Assembly (NCBI GenBank): GCA_963575745.1
Contig: CAUYUJ010003058.1
Coordinates: 135,001 to 199,000, forward strand
Length of the DNA: 64,000 bases
Source of the DNA: Prorocentrum cordatum
Taxonomy: Eukaryota; Sar; Dinophyceae; Prorocentrales; Prorocentraceae
Direction: 5' to 3'
Position 1 is the first letter of the stretch. Each line of letters starts with the position of its first letter. The position numbers and the translations under genes were made by a program. The notes beneath the pieces were generated by a model. The model was not told where the DNA came from, searched no databases, and worked only from the letters and a program-made list of their open reading frames with translations. Shown piece after piece: positions 11,954 to 24,889 of this stretch.

Positions 11954-14900
11954 CTCACGAACCCCAAGATGCCCCACTAGTGTCCAACAGTTTCTCGATG
12001 TTCGTCGTTTTTCCTAATTCCCATATAAAAAAAATCCGGGGGGATCGACGGCATTCCGAAGTTTTTACTAAACGTCGGGGGGGCGTCACCCCCGCCGACA
12101 GCCCCCACATGGACCCTCGTCGCGGGCAGCCACCGCGCGCCAAAGGCGCTCCGACCGCCGTCGCGTCGCGAGGACGAGGCGGGGTTGACCCCCGTCGGGG
12201 GGTACCCCCCCCACGCTTATTAGGAAACCCAAAGTAAATTGTGTCGGTGTGTAGATTCCCCTCCTGAAGAGAAAGGTCGTACACAGCCCGACGACGTGGA
12301 GGCATTACACAGCGGCTCACGCGGCCGCCAGCGCAGCACGCTACATGAAAAACGAGGGCGCTTGCGCGCGATCCCGCGCGATCAACTTACGCGCGAATGC
12401 CTGCGCGATCGGCTCAAATCCCACCAGCCCTCTGGGCGTAGGTGGTTTGAGGAATTTCCTCTTCCACCCTTCCCTTTTCCCCTTCGGGGAAGGGTCTTTA
12501 CTTCTTACGATTAAACGCCCCCGCATCCCCACCTAGCCGGCCGATAGCAAACCCGCCGTCCTAACTGTAAACCAACAAGACAAACTCTACCTCTGTTTCT
12601 CGCCAGCATGTCGTCGAATTGCCAAAAATGTAGCATCAATGGGACGGACTGAGCATCGCTTGGGCAACCCTCAGCGGGTGGTCGCGTCCCACCCATCAAA
12701 AAACAACACAAAATCAACGTTTGCCCGTCAATTCTTGCCGTCGACGTTGCGAAAAGCGAAGTTGGAATGGGGCGCGGCGCGCATCGCGCGCGGACGCCTG
12801 GCCAACCCTGCGCGGGACCCCCCGTCCTACCTGTCAAAAGAATCGCGACGTCGACGTTTCTCTTGCCAACATGTACTTTCTCCTCGTCGGCGCTGCGAAA
12901 CGCGTAGCGGGAACAGGACGCGGCACGCGTCGCGCGGGGACGCCTGCTCGTCAACATGGACTTTCTTGTCGTCGACGCTGCGGCCCGTCGCGTTGAGGAG
13001 CTGGGCGGGCGGCAAGTCATAATGCATCAAGCAAGTGCGGTTCGCCGCACTTCGCGCGCTGGACATGTTGCCGCCGACGGTGCGACATGCGAGGCCGGAG
13101 CGGGGCGCGGAGTACATCGCGCGCTGTCTTGTTTCTGGTCGACGTTGCTGAATGCGCGGCGGGGATAGGACGCAGCTCGCGTCGCGCGAAGTGATGCCGC
13201 CCGCGGTATAAGATGAGCGACAGACGTCAGACGCGACGCACTTGCTTCTTATGTTGTGGGAGGGCGGGTGGGAGTGAACGGAGCCCTCTGGCTCGCTCGA
13301 GCTTGCTAACTTGATCCCTCCCCACCCCCTCCCCTGGACCTGGACGGGGCTTCCTGCGAGCGGTCGGAGCGTCCAAAACGGCCTCGGCGACGAAGCCACA
13401 CTCATTTGTTTTACAATGGTTTTGGCCCCATGTTGGCCTCTGGGGGGGAAGCGCTAATTAAGGATCCCCCCTTCTTTGACCGATCTCCTCCGAGATGGCC
13501 CCACGAGCGCTCCCCTGGCCCCCCAAGGGTGCCCCAGACATGCCAAAAAATCATTGGTTTGACATGGTTTCGGCCATAGTTTGGCCTCCTGTGTGGGTGG
13601 GGGTGGGGGGGGGCGCTGCTTAAGATGGGCGCCAGAAGCGCCTGGGGGAGCTCAAGATGACCTCCAAGATGGCTCAATACATCCCAAGATGCCTCAAGAT
13701 GCCCCCCCCCCCCCCCCCCCCCCCCCCCGATGCCCCAAGAGGCCCCAAGACCGCTCCAAGACGGCTCCAAGTGGCCAAAGAGCTCCCCCAGGAGGCCCCG
13801 AAGATACCCAAATCCGTCCAAAACCTTAGTAAATCACCGTTGTTGGCTTTCTCGTCTTTTCGCTTCCGATGGCCAACCGAGGCCTCAAGATGGCTCCAAG
13901 ATGGCCCGAGAGGGCTCCAAGAACGCTCCAAAGGCTCCCAAGAGCGCTTCGGGAGGGCCCCAAGAGGCGCCCAGGCGGCCCCAAGAGGCCTCCAAGGCCC
14001 CCCAGAAGCCCCCACGAGGCCCCCAAGAGGCCCCCAAGAGGCCCCAAGGAACTCTCCGCAAGAGGCCCCCAAGACGCTCCAAGAGGCCTCCACTGGGGGA
14101 CCCTTCCTGTGTGTTGCCCACTTCCATGATCGAGACAATTCTTTACGACGACATGGGAGCGGTTACGGATGAAACTGGTTTCACAGGTGGGAGTGTCCAC
14201 GCGTGGCGGGTGCGACCACACCAGCAACACCGAAGCCCTGACTGGTACCGCCGTACCCGCATAAAGATTGGATACATTCCTTGCTCATCGCTGCAGTGCT
14301 GAACTGCCTCTTGCCTGCTGTGCATGGCCTGTCGCTACAACGGTGCAGCACGCTTGATGCGGGCTGGCATGCGCTGTGCGTTGGAAAACCCTGAAGGCGG
14401 CCCTGGGGGGGGGGACCTCGCACTGGCCAGAGCTGAAGACTTGCAGACAAACTGGTCGCGTGGAATGTGGCGACGAAAAGAAAATCCGGCTATGGCGGGT
14501 GACGAAAGAGGGGGAGGGAGGTGCTCCTCATCTCCTGCTCCTCGAGGATAGCAAGAAAGAGGGAGAGTGAATAGGAGTCTAGCTACGGCTCTGGACGAGG
14601 GGGCCTTAGAAAGAACCTCTTGGGGCACATCAGGAGAATAAAAATTCAGCAGCCTCCTCATCAGCGGCTAGATCGTGGGTGTGTAACTCAGGATCAGCAT
14701 TATCTGAAGGGAGGTCGCCTGTCTGATGTGTGAGATCAGTCTCGGGAGCTACTATGGGCTTCACTGCAGGGGGTGTGCCGCCAGCTACAAATCGAATCAT
14801 CCTGTCATTCGTCGGAAGTGATCCAGCCATACCGATATCTCCTCCTCCAGCCAGCCCGCTGGGGCTGGGCCCAGGTGGTGCTTCGCGATCCCTTCTGAGC

Positions 14901-17900
14901 GTAGGCCAGCAAGCAAGAGGCCTCGGCCCTGCCAGTCCTTGGCGCCAAGGATCAGCTTGGCGGTGTTCGGGTCGTGCGTCTTGCCGATGCGCAGGAAGGC
15001 GACTTCGGTCTGGAGGGCCTCTACGTCGATCAGCGGCTCGAGCTGAGGGTCCTCTGGCTGGCATTTCTCGAGGTACTCTTCGATCTCTTTGCGAACTCGA
15101 CCTCCCGCTTCGCATGTCAATAGCCCCTCCAACATGGCGAGGGCAGGTGCGGGGGTCGGTGGGCCTAGCATTTTGAGCGCCTCGGTGTCCTTGTTGGCGC
15201 GGTAGTTGTTGACCCGTGTATTGAAGCCCTCGAGCTCCGTCGAGATATGGGAAGCTGTCGGGTGGTTGATTGGCAGCGTCCATGTGCCGGCCACCGTGCA
15301 CAGGATCATCCGTATGTTTTGAGTGTTCTGGAATGTGAGTGTCATCAGCGAGGTGAGCAGCATCTGCATGTTCTTGTCTTTGTTCGTCCACTGCTTGTCG
15401 GTGTGCTGTCCTCGATGGGCTCGTCGTCCGCCTCTGCGTCGAGCACGGCGCGGCTCTTTCTGTGGCTCTTCCACGTCCATGTCGTCGTCCTCCTGGTCCG
15501 CTGCTGGCGTCGGTTGGCCCTTGTTGCCCTTGGTCCCCTCGACCTTGCGTCGGCGCTGGGGTGGTTCGTCGGCTTTGGAGTCGCCGTCAGAGGTGCCAGA
15601 CTTGGTCGAGGACGGTGGCGGGCCTCTCCACGGGACACGTTCTCCGCGTCGCGGTGCTGCTTTGGGCTGGGCTATGCTCGGCGCCGCTGCTGGTGGCGTG
15701 CTGCTGTCCGCTGCTGAGGCCATCAGGTGGGGCTGGCGTCGATCTGCGGGCTGGTTCTGCTGGTCGCGGAGGTCGCGGTACTGTTGGCGTGGACGTCAAG
15801 GCTGTAGTAGTCGCACTGCTGGTGTCGTGCGTAGGTAGTGGTCGTCGATGTTGCGGCCGTCGGGCTCGTGAGGTAGTCGATGCTGTGGCTGAAGCTCGAA
15901 TATGAGTGCCCAGCTGAAGCGTCGCTGCCTGTCGGATTTCTTGTCGTAGCAGATCGGCGTCGGATGGTCGCCGCAGCGGGGCGGCGAAGAATCGCTCAGG
16001 CACTGTCGGTCCGTGCGGGCGTGCCTCCCTCGCCGGGCGAGGCAATGTCTCGAGCCAAGGGCCACGCGGCGACGGAGGGATGTGCGTGCGGAGGTGGGAT
16101 CGGAGCTCGTCGATGTCGTCATAGTCTCGCTGACCATCGATGTTGGGGCTGGTGTGTTCGAGTAGACATCGTGTGGCAGCGGTAGGCTGCCGCGTGTGCG
16201 CGCGTGAGGTGCGATCGATGAAACATCGCCCTTCGATCCAAGACCGTCGGTGATGGGTCTGGCAATATTTAAATGCACCATATACATTATCACAAACCAA
16301 GCATTTGTTGTCGAGAGTGATCGTGGGTAAAATAGTGGGGGCTCCGTGTCCTGGGAGTGCTGTTGTTGTTTGATGTGCAGTGAGTGCAGAGAACGTGCGG
16401 AAGGCCTTGATGCAGCCCTCGATGTTGCAGACGAACGGGTTCGGATCCTCGGGGTCGCTGTCGGGGTCTCGCAAGTAGTGGTGACCTGGTGGGGCCCAAG
16501 ACTGCGAGACGTACGCCTGCCGTAGGTAGCTGAAATCGATCTGCTGGAATGCCTCCTGGATCTCGGGGCCCCTGAAAATCTTCCGAATGTCGTCGTCAAT
16601 GTCCCAGGGGCCACGGAGGTCGCCGCTGATGGGGGCTGCAAGGGCACTGAGGAGGTCCTCGCGGAGCTGGCGGGCCCAAGGGTGTACTTTGGGGTCCGTG
16701 TTGAGAGCACCTGGTTCCGTGAGGGCATTGGCGGAGGTGGGAAGGCCTTGCGAAGCATATCGGTCTTCAATCTGGCATCGCCCAAAGAACCCTGAGAGAA
16801 ATTGCTCGTGATGTTCGACCTCTTTGCTGGTACTCTGCCACCATTTCAAACGGTGAACGCAGAGCTCAAGAGACGTGGGGGCGACGCCCCAGACAGTGAA
16901 CAGCTCGCGAGTAGTGAGGGAGTGATGCTGGCCGCCGCTGTCAATGCAATGTGCGCCACCCATGAGCATTCAACTGATTTTTTTTTTTTGCGAGGCTCGC
17001 ATCGATCCGTGCCGCCCCAACACGGGTGAGGACAAGCGCTTCCAGGCCTGACCATGCACGGCTCGCGACATTCGCGAGGAAGACGAGGCGTTTGCAACGT
17101 CTTGGTGTGGCTGAGGTCCAAAAATGAGTAAGCCGTGTCCAGCCCATGTTGCAGGCTCGAATCCGTTCCTCCACCTCGCGGGCGTTGTCACGTCGACATG
17201 GATGTAGGAGCCGAGGTGAGTAAGATTGGTCATGCAGGTGCCGCTGAAATGTCGTTCGGCCTGCTTGGTGGCGTTGCTGGTGGCGGGTCGTACTAATGTC
17301 TCCTGCTTGTGCGCGTTCTGTGCATATCCGCCGTGTCGGAACTCGGCATTCATAATAGAGACGTCCTGTCGGAGCGCGCCGTCGGGGACGGTAATCACAC
17401 GTGCGATGTCGTCGATGAAGGCGCCCGTCTCCAATGACGGCAGTGAGCTCTGCGTCCCAGTCGATGATGAGTGGATAGAAGGATTCCATGAAGAGCTCGG
17501 GCTCGTTGCTGTCGCCCAGGCGACCTCCGCTGCCTGGGTGGAGCCTGATGATGTCGTCGCTGGCGTCGATGCGCATGGCGGCACGGAGTCGATGTTGCGT
17601 GAGCATGTCCTCGAAGTGGGGATCGTCGGTGCGTACGCGATGTGCTGCCAGTAGTCGGTCAGTGTCGCCTGTGCCGAAGGCGTTGCGCATGTCGTAGCTC
17701 CTCACGAGGTGTGGGATGTGTGCACTGCGTAGCTTGAAGGTCGCGACGCGCGTGAGCGTCATGAGGCCTTCTCGTCTTCGAGCACGGATGCCACAATATG
17801 CCCATGGTGGTGGGGTGTACGCACTGCCAAAGTCAACCAATCCGCTTCGGAGATAGAGCCGCCAGAAAGGACATTATCCCGGCAAAGCAACCTAACAGCG

Positions 17901-20900
17901 ATGTGTAGGAGCATATCTGGAAGCATTCCCCTTAAGATTCAGATGAGAATCCAGTTGTAGAGTTGTGCTGTTCTCGCAGTCGTAGTCGCATTCGCGATGA
18001 CAGTCGCAGTGGCAACGGCAGTCACAGACACAGCCTCAGCCTCAGCCTGCCTCAGCCTCAGCCTCAGCCTGCCTCAGCCTCAGCCTGCCTCAGCCTCAGC
18101 CTCAGCCTGCTTCAGCCTCAGCCTCAGTCTGCCTTCAGCCTCGGCGTCAGCCTCAGGCTGCCTCAGCCTCAGCCTGCATCAGCCTCAGCCTCAGCCTCAG
18201 CCTGCCTCAGCATCAGCCTGCCTCAGCCTCAGCCTCAGCCTGCCTCAGCATTCAAAATGTGGCCCGGGAATGCCTAGTTCTGTGGAACTGGGAACGAAGA
18301 ACACGAAGTGGCCTACAGTTGGCTCCGGGCATTCAAAATCATGCCCAGGAATGGAGTTCTGGGAACTCGAAGACCACGAAGTGGCCTACAGTTGGCTCCG
18401 GGCATCCAAAATCTGGCCCGGGAAAGGAGTTCTGGGAACTCGAAGACCACGAAGTGGCCTACAGTTGGCTCCGGGCATCCAAAATGTGGCCCGGGAATGG
18501 AGTTCTGGGAACTCGAAGACCACGAAGTGGCCTACAGTTGCTCCGGGCATCCAAAATGTGGCCCGGGAATGGAGTTCTGGGAAGTCGAAGAGCACGAAGT
18601 GGCCTACAGTTGGCTCCGGGCATCCAAAATGTGGCCCGGGAATGGAGTTCTGGGAAGTCGAAAAGCACGAAGTGGCCTACAGTTGGCTCCGGGCATTCAG
18701 AATGTGGCCCGGGAATGGAGTTCTGGGAGGTCGAAGAGCACGAAGTGTGCGACTGTTGGCTTAAAACGACTTCTGCGGCACCCTGTCCGGCACCCGCCCA
18801 GACCCCCCTGTGGAGTCATCTGCTGCTCTCTTTTGACCCCACTAGAAACCTATCAGAACAAGCTGTTAGGTAAAAAGACGTGCAGCATTCGTAGGCAGTT
18901 GTTGAGGTCGTGGACTGGATCTCCGCATGGATGTTTGCCTTTCTTGCTGATGGCTACGGTCTGGCTGGTGTAGGACTGGACTGGTAAAGTTCCCGAGCCG
19001 CGGACGTGTTGAAGCAAGTGAGTGGGCATGGTGCATGGGGCGCGGGCGTGGCCGTCGTCGAGAGTGAGCTGGCGTTGGTCGGGGCGTCGTGGTGGGCGTC
19101 GTGCTGGGGTTGTGGAGTCGTCGTGTGTCGTGTCGTGTCCAAGTCCATGTCGGAGCTGGTGGTGGTTGGGGTAGTCGGTGGGAGCGCATCCAAGTCCACT
19201 GCGTGGAAGTCCTGGTCTGCTGAGATATGTCGGGAATACCATCATAGTAGTGAGTTCAGTAGGCCATGACCAGACGGGAGAAGATTTGCGATGTTTGTTG
19301 GTCCAAAGCCGTCTGGCCATAGCGTCGAGGTCCTGTGCAGCAGCGAGGAGGGAGTCCAGCGTGGGATCCACGCGGTACCCGCCGACGATGTGAATGTCGC
19401 TCTCGGGGCGCTGGTGGAATCCCTGGGCGGCGGCGTCACCTGAGACATAAATGCTGAGGTGTGTGGGCGTCGCCGCGAGGCCGCCGTCGGTGGCGGGCTT
19501 GCCGAGGGCGGCGCAGTAGTGATCAGATGCGGGTCGTGCGCTCGGGAATGCCAAATAATTGCGTTTCTTGGGGCCTGCCTTAGTGCCTGGGCGAAGTGTG
19601 CTGAACCCGGCGACCCGTGAAAAGTCGCGGCGGCGGTAGGCGTCGGTGATTTGTTCGTCGAGAAAGTGATGCCACCATGCCCGTTTTCATGGTGCATGTT
19701 CACGGAGTCGGCGAGAGATGAGCTTGAGGTGGGCGTCGTCGACCGCCATGCCTTCGCCACGTAATTGCGCGCGTTCTCGAAGGAGTTCTTGTCGTGTACG
19801 CTGAGCGTCTTTGAGCCAAGCTGGATGGCCTCCACGGCGGGAGTTGTGCGGGACCGCGGCTTGCTGGACCAGATATGCAACGTATACTGCGTGTAGGTCG
19901 GGAAGCTGGTCATGTTGGGGAACTCGGAGAGTATGTGCATGTTGAGTAAGCTGCTGGTGTAGGTCACGTAGAAAATCAGCGCGTCGATATCCCGTCTGCA
20001 GCCCTGCTGCTAGTAGGGCCCAGTCCCATCGCGGTGCGTGGTCTGTAGAAGATGACGTTGGGCAGGTAAGTTGGACATGGATGAGCATTGGGATGCGATC
20101 GAGCATGTGGGGAAGGACACGCAAGCGTTGATGGGGGCGCCAGCATAATTTGAGCTTCGTGATAATGGGGAACGCGCCGATCGGGCCGATCCAATAATCA
20201 ATTCTGCTGCGAACACCGCCGTTGCCGAATAATGTCGGCCCAGTATTCCAGGAGGTGTTATACGCACAGAGCTGGTTGAGGATGAGGCTTTCATGAATAG
20301 ATGTGCCCACGGTACTCTCTGGGGCGGGCTGCTGTGGTCCGATGCTGTCGCCAGTACATAGGGCCCGATGACGACGCCCCATACCTTGGTTGGGGTCGCC
20401 GAAGAACAGTGGCGTCATACGCGTCGGAGTCGAAGTAATCTCAGTTGTGATCCACTGCCAGATTCGTGTGCATGTCCGTTCCGTAATCTTTGCATTTGAA
20501 CTATGCGGGACTGGGGGTAGGTAACCCACGACCAGCCTAACTCGAAAATGACCTCGTACAGCATCGATAGAGCCTGCACGGCCCTGTAAGTCAGATGGCG
20601 GAGATGCGATTATGACCACGTGCTTGGGGGAGAAACGTCGCTTAGATATCGCGATTGAGCATCCACAGGCAGAGGTAACGTGTGGAGAACGACCCCAGCC
20701 CCAGTGGATCCAAAAGTGGTGTCGGGATTCTTCACGATGGTCTGATAGCTGTGCGATCTGTCGAATATGTGTGCCAGGACATAGGATACCGTACTGGTTG
20801 CGGAACTCATAACTGATGGAGTCGGTCCTTCCAGGGAAACTGATTAGAGAATATGGGTTCCAGCCTACGAACTTCGCGTTCTCGCTGTGTCGTACTAAAA

Positions 20901-23786
20901 CTGCTGGATCGTCGCCATGTCGCCATTCAGGGTCTTCCACCAGCAGCGCCGCGCCGCGCAACGGCGCACACGGAGCGTCTGGGCCCGCCTCAGCAGGCTG
21001 GGGGATCCATGGCGGGTGACTGCACGAAATGCGTGGGAGGGAAAAGGGGGAGGTGTGTGAGGCCTGTTCACACGGGGGGATTCGAGCCTTTCGCGGCCTT
21101 GATCGAGACAATTCCTCTGGGCATCGTTTCTGTATGGGCTGGTGGGGTTACTTTTTTTTTGGTCGCGGCCGCGAGACAAGGGTCAGGCGGCAAAAGCAGA
21201 GCCCGGGGCGCGAACTAGCTGGTGGGGATTATTTTTTTGGTCGGCGGCTCTCAAGGACAGATCCAGGGAGCGGGATTAACGTCTGGGGCACAGCGCGAAA
21301 TAATTGGCTGCAGAGGCACGTAGGCCGCTGAAGCGAGTGCACATGCCAGGGACAAAGTGACCCTCATTGTGTGGGACCGTCGCAAACATCCCAGCGGATG
21401 GGGACGCAAAAGCGGCACCGGCGGCGGACGGATAGGAGAAGTCGCCTTTACGGCGCCGAACTCCAGCCGAACCACACACCAGGAGAAGGGACGGGGCACG
21501 GACCGTGCAGAAGCAGCACGCAGAAGCGGCCTTGTCGGTACCAGAGGACCAGCCTAGACACACGGAAGCGAGGCACAGGGGGGGGCTCACAGACGGTGAC
21601 TCACTGTCGCAGACGTCGGGTCTGCCCGCTCTCGGACGCGGGAGCGACGGAGACCCAGTCAGCGAACATGCGGTAACGTCACTTCCAGCCTGTGGCCAGT
21701 GCGTACGCAACTTATCCGACACTGGAAGATCGGGGGCACAAAGTTGCAAGCGCTGACCGAGGCACCTGCAATATGGGCAAGCTGGGGGACAGCCATGAAT
21801 TGCCGAAGGATGAACCACTCGTGCAGGATAGCCGGGGCTGCTCTGAGGAGAGCGACCACGAACTGCAGAAGGCTGAACCACTCAATGCAGGGCCGTTCAC
21901 TTGCAGAGATGTGGCTAGACAACGTCAAAGCGCCTTCCAGTAGAGAAAGACCACTGGTGTGCGCTCACGAGGCTGAGCCACAACCAGCCGGTAGCCAGTG
22001 CATGCGCATCGTATCCGACTCGCAGTTCGGGGGCACAACGATGCGAGTCCTGACGAGGGCTGGTGGGGATTACGCGAAGCGTCTAAAATTTCTAATAGTT
22101 TCTCGATCTTCGCCGTCCCCCCATTTCCTATATTTTCTAACATTTTCTGGGGGATCGACGGTACTCCGAGTTCTGAATAAGCGTCGGGGGGGCGTCACCC
22201 CCGCCGACAGCCCCACATCGACCCCCGTCGCGGGCAGCCATCGTCGCGGCGAGACGACGAGGCGCTCCGACCCCCGTCGCGGCGAGACGACGAGGCGAGG
22301 TTGACCCCCGTCGGGGGGGTACCCCCCCACGCTTATTAAGAAACCCAAAGTAAATTGTGTCGGCGAAGGGTCGTACACAGCCCGACGACGTGGAGGCATT
22401 ACACCGCGGCTTACGCGGGCCGCCAGCGCGGCACGCTACAATAAAGACGAAGGCGCTTACGCAAGATCTCACGCGGGCAACTTACGCGCGAATGCCTGCG
22501 CAATCGACCCAAATCCCACCAGCCCTCTGGGCGTAGGTGGTTGAGGGAGTTTCCTCTTCCAACCCCCTTTGTCCCCTTCAGGGAGGGGTTTTGCCCTCCC
22601 CCCTACCCCCTCCCCTGGACCTGGACGGGGCCGGCCGCGAGCGGTCCGGGCGTCCAAAACAGCCTCGGCGAGGAAGCCCAATTCACTGGTTTTACACAAA
22701 AAGGTTTTTCCCCCATTTTGGCCTCTTAGGGGGGCGGGGCTAAAAGAAGCTTTCTTTTTCTTTTATCGATGTCCTCAAAGATGGCCCCCCAAGAGGCCCC
22801 CTGTGGCCTCAAGCTCGCGGGGCTCGCCCAATGGGGTGCAGTGAGCGCTCTGGAAAGGGCATCCCGGCGCCGGCGTCGAAGAGCTCCGCACGGATCCGCA
22901 AACTGCTCCCACCTGTGCGTTGGCTTTTCAATGTTCTCTGAGGGATGGAGGGCAACAATATAGGGGGGGCACTGGAACACGGGGGGCACATCGACCTGGA
23001 ATCGGCTGCTCATCGCAGCTAGGCTCCCGATCGTGCATCCGCACGACCATGGGAGGGGTGGGCTGTCGGGCCCCTTTCGGAGATGCATGGGCGACGGGGG
23101 GGTGGATGCGTGCCCCTCCCCCCCCTTCGTGCCACCGAAGGGAGGAGCCCTGGGACACACAATAAATAGACACACGTGGCAGGACTCCCCACCTTTTCCC
23201 ATAGTTTCTGGGTTTTTGTCTTCCCCCCACTTCACATATTTTCCCATGTCTTCTGGGGGGTCGACGAATAATTGAGTCTGTGTGTTTCTTTCCCTCCTGA
23301 ACTGTAGTTGGGCGTTGGCAGAACTGGGTTTAGTGGAGCCTGGTTTAGTGATTTGTACCGGGGGCGCCCCCCACGCCCCATTTCCACTAACTGGAACTGC
23401 CGTCACCCGATCAGCACCAGTTACGGCAAACCTGGCTTAGTGCTTCTGGCCAATTGAGGGGCCCCAGGGCCCTAGCACTAACCGGGTCCCCTTACCCGGG
23501 GTCCTGGCTATACCCGATGAAGGTTGGCGGCGCGCACACGGGGGTGGGGGGAGGGGGGAGGGCCTTCTCAGAAGCAGGCTGCTTCTTGGAAGGCGCCGGC
23601 CTTACATCTGTGGGTAAGGCCCGCGCCTTCTGAGAGGCAGCGGCTTGCTTCTAAGAAGACCCCCCCCCTCCCCCCACCCCCCTTGTGCGCGTGGCCGAGA
23701 AGGGAGGCGGGGCGACGAAGCCGAGACGAGGAGCACGGGGATGGGGAGGAGGGAGGAGGGAGGAGAAGGAGGAGGAGGAGGAGGAG

Positions 23787-23821
<35 letters not shown>

Positions 23822-24815
23822 GGAGGAGGAGGAGGAGGAGCCGCGGCGCGCGGCCGCGGGGACTCGGCAGGGCAGCGGGGCGCCTCGCCGAGCATGGTCT
23901 CCATCTTGGCGTACTTGATACACGCGTCCTCTCCGCGGGCGGGCGCCCCGGACAGAGGCTCGGAGCCGAGATGGCTTCGGCGCGGACTTCGGACACCGCG
24001 TAGATCGTTCAGCTAAGATCGGTGTCGGCTTGCCGATCGCGCCGGGTGCTCGCCATCGGGCGGCCTGAGCTGGACCGAATCGCGCAATGGGATGGGGACC
24101 GGATCGCCAACGATGTTCGTCCCGATACGAGTCGAAATCCGATCGCCACGCCTGGCTCTGGCTGGCCCTGGCCGATGATGACGAATCGTCGGGGTTCTTT
24201 TGTCCCAGGGGTCACTCCAAGCCCGGGTCAATCAGGCTCTGCAGCACCCTGCAAGATCCGTCGATCTGTCTGCCTGAGCTCCGAAATCGAGAGGAATCGA
24301 ATCGGATCGGCATCGCGGACCCAGCAGTAGAAGAAGAAATCACGCCATGAACCTAACCTTTTGGCGCTCCGAGCGGATTTCTTGGATCCGCGCTGGACCG
24401 CCCCCCCTCCCTGGCGCGCGGAGCGCGCTAGGGGCGGCGCCGGAGGAGCCGCCGGGGGGCCCAGCGCTGCTCCAAGAAGTCCGCGCGGAGCGCCACAAGT
24501 TGTTGTTCATGGCGATCGTTTTTCTTCGAAGCAGGCGAGAATAGACCCGCACCGTCGGCGGCCCTGCATCGGCCGCCTCCATGCCCCGGGCTGTGTTCAG
24601 TCAGGAACGCCCCCGCCAGGGCCGCTCCTCCTCCTCCTCCTCCTCCTCCTCCTCCTCCTCCTCCTCCTCCCTCCCTCCCTGACNNNNNNNNNNNNNNNNN
24701 NNNNNNNNNNNNNNNNNNNNNNNNNNNNNNNNNNNNNNNNNNNNNNNNNNNNNNNNNNNNNNNNNNNNNNNNNNNNNNNNNNNCTACTACTACTACTACT
24801 ACTATTACTACTACG

Positions 24816-24889
<74 letters not shown>

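Larger units (their letters stand above)
14630..21111 (-). mobile_element. Old, fragmented LINE with zinc-finger C-terminus
   Basis: A second non-LTR element on the minus strand, of a different lineage from the 33.7-kb LINE. Its order is endonuclease (20.9-19.7 kb), linker, RT fragments (19.9-16.9 kb), an RT tail with C2H2-like fingers (16.97-15.6 kb) and a C-terminal domain to 14.63 kb. Frame changes occur in almost every segment, and a 0.9-kb block of simple repeat and 73-bp satellite (17.96-18.85 kb) interrupts the RT domain. No spliced leader, target duplication or clear 5' end was found; the 5' limit is arbitrary. Confidence 0.8.
10136..23883 (-). other. SYF1 intron i-j (13.7 kb) hosting an old LINE
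   Basis: Contains the degenerate LINE (14.63-21.11 kb), two copies of a composite repeat (11.98-13.45 and 22.07-22.75 kb), two inverted-repeat elements of the 10.2-kb type, a CTTCTCAGAAG palindrome cluster (23.56-23.66 kb), a GAG tract (23.75-23.84 kb), a C homopolymer near 13,702-13,729 and a TA tract (11.88-11.96 kb). The stretches 10.4-11.9 and 21.1-22.0 kb show no recognisable gene. Confidence 0.7.

Noticed and set aside
12395-12450. tRNA-like B box (GGCTCAAATCC)
   Set aside because: No matching A box or cloverleaf, and the second repeat copy at 22.5 kb has lost the motif; not enough for a tRNA or tRNA-derived SINE.
24535-24590. Possible missing SYF1 exon ([16 protein letters not shown])
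   Set aside because: A partial T.R.Y pattern in the right intron and strand, but the phase does not fit exon h or exon i with any GT, GC or GA donor, and it overlaps sequence next to a mobile element.
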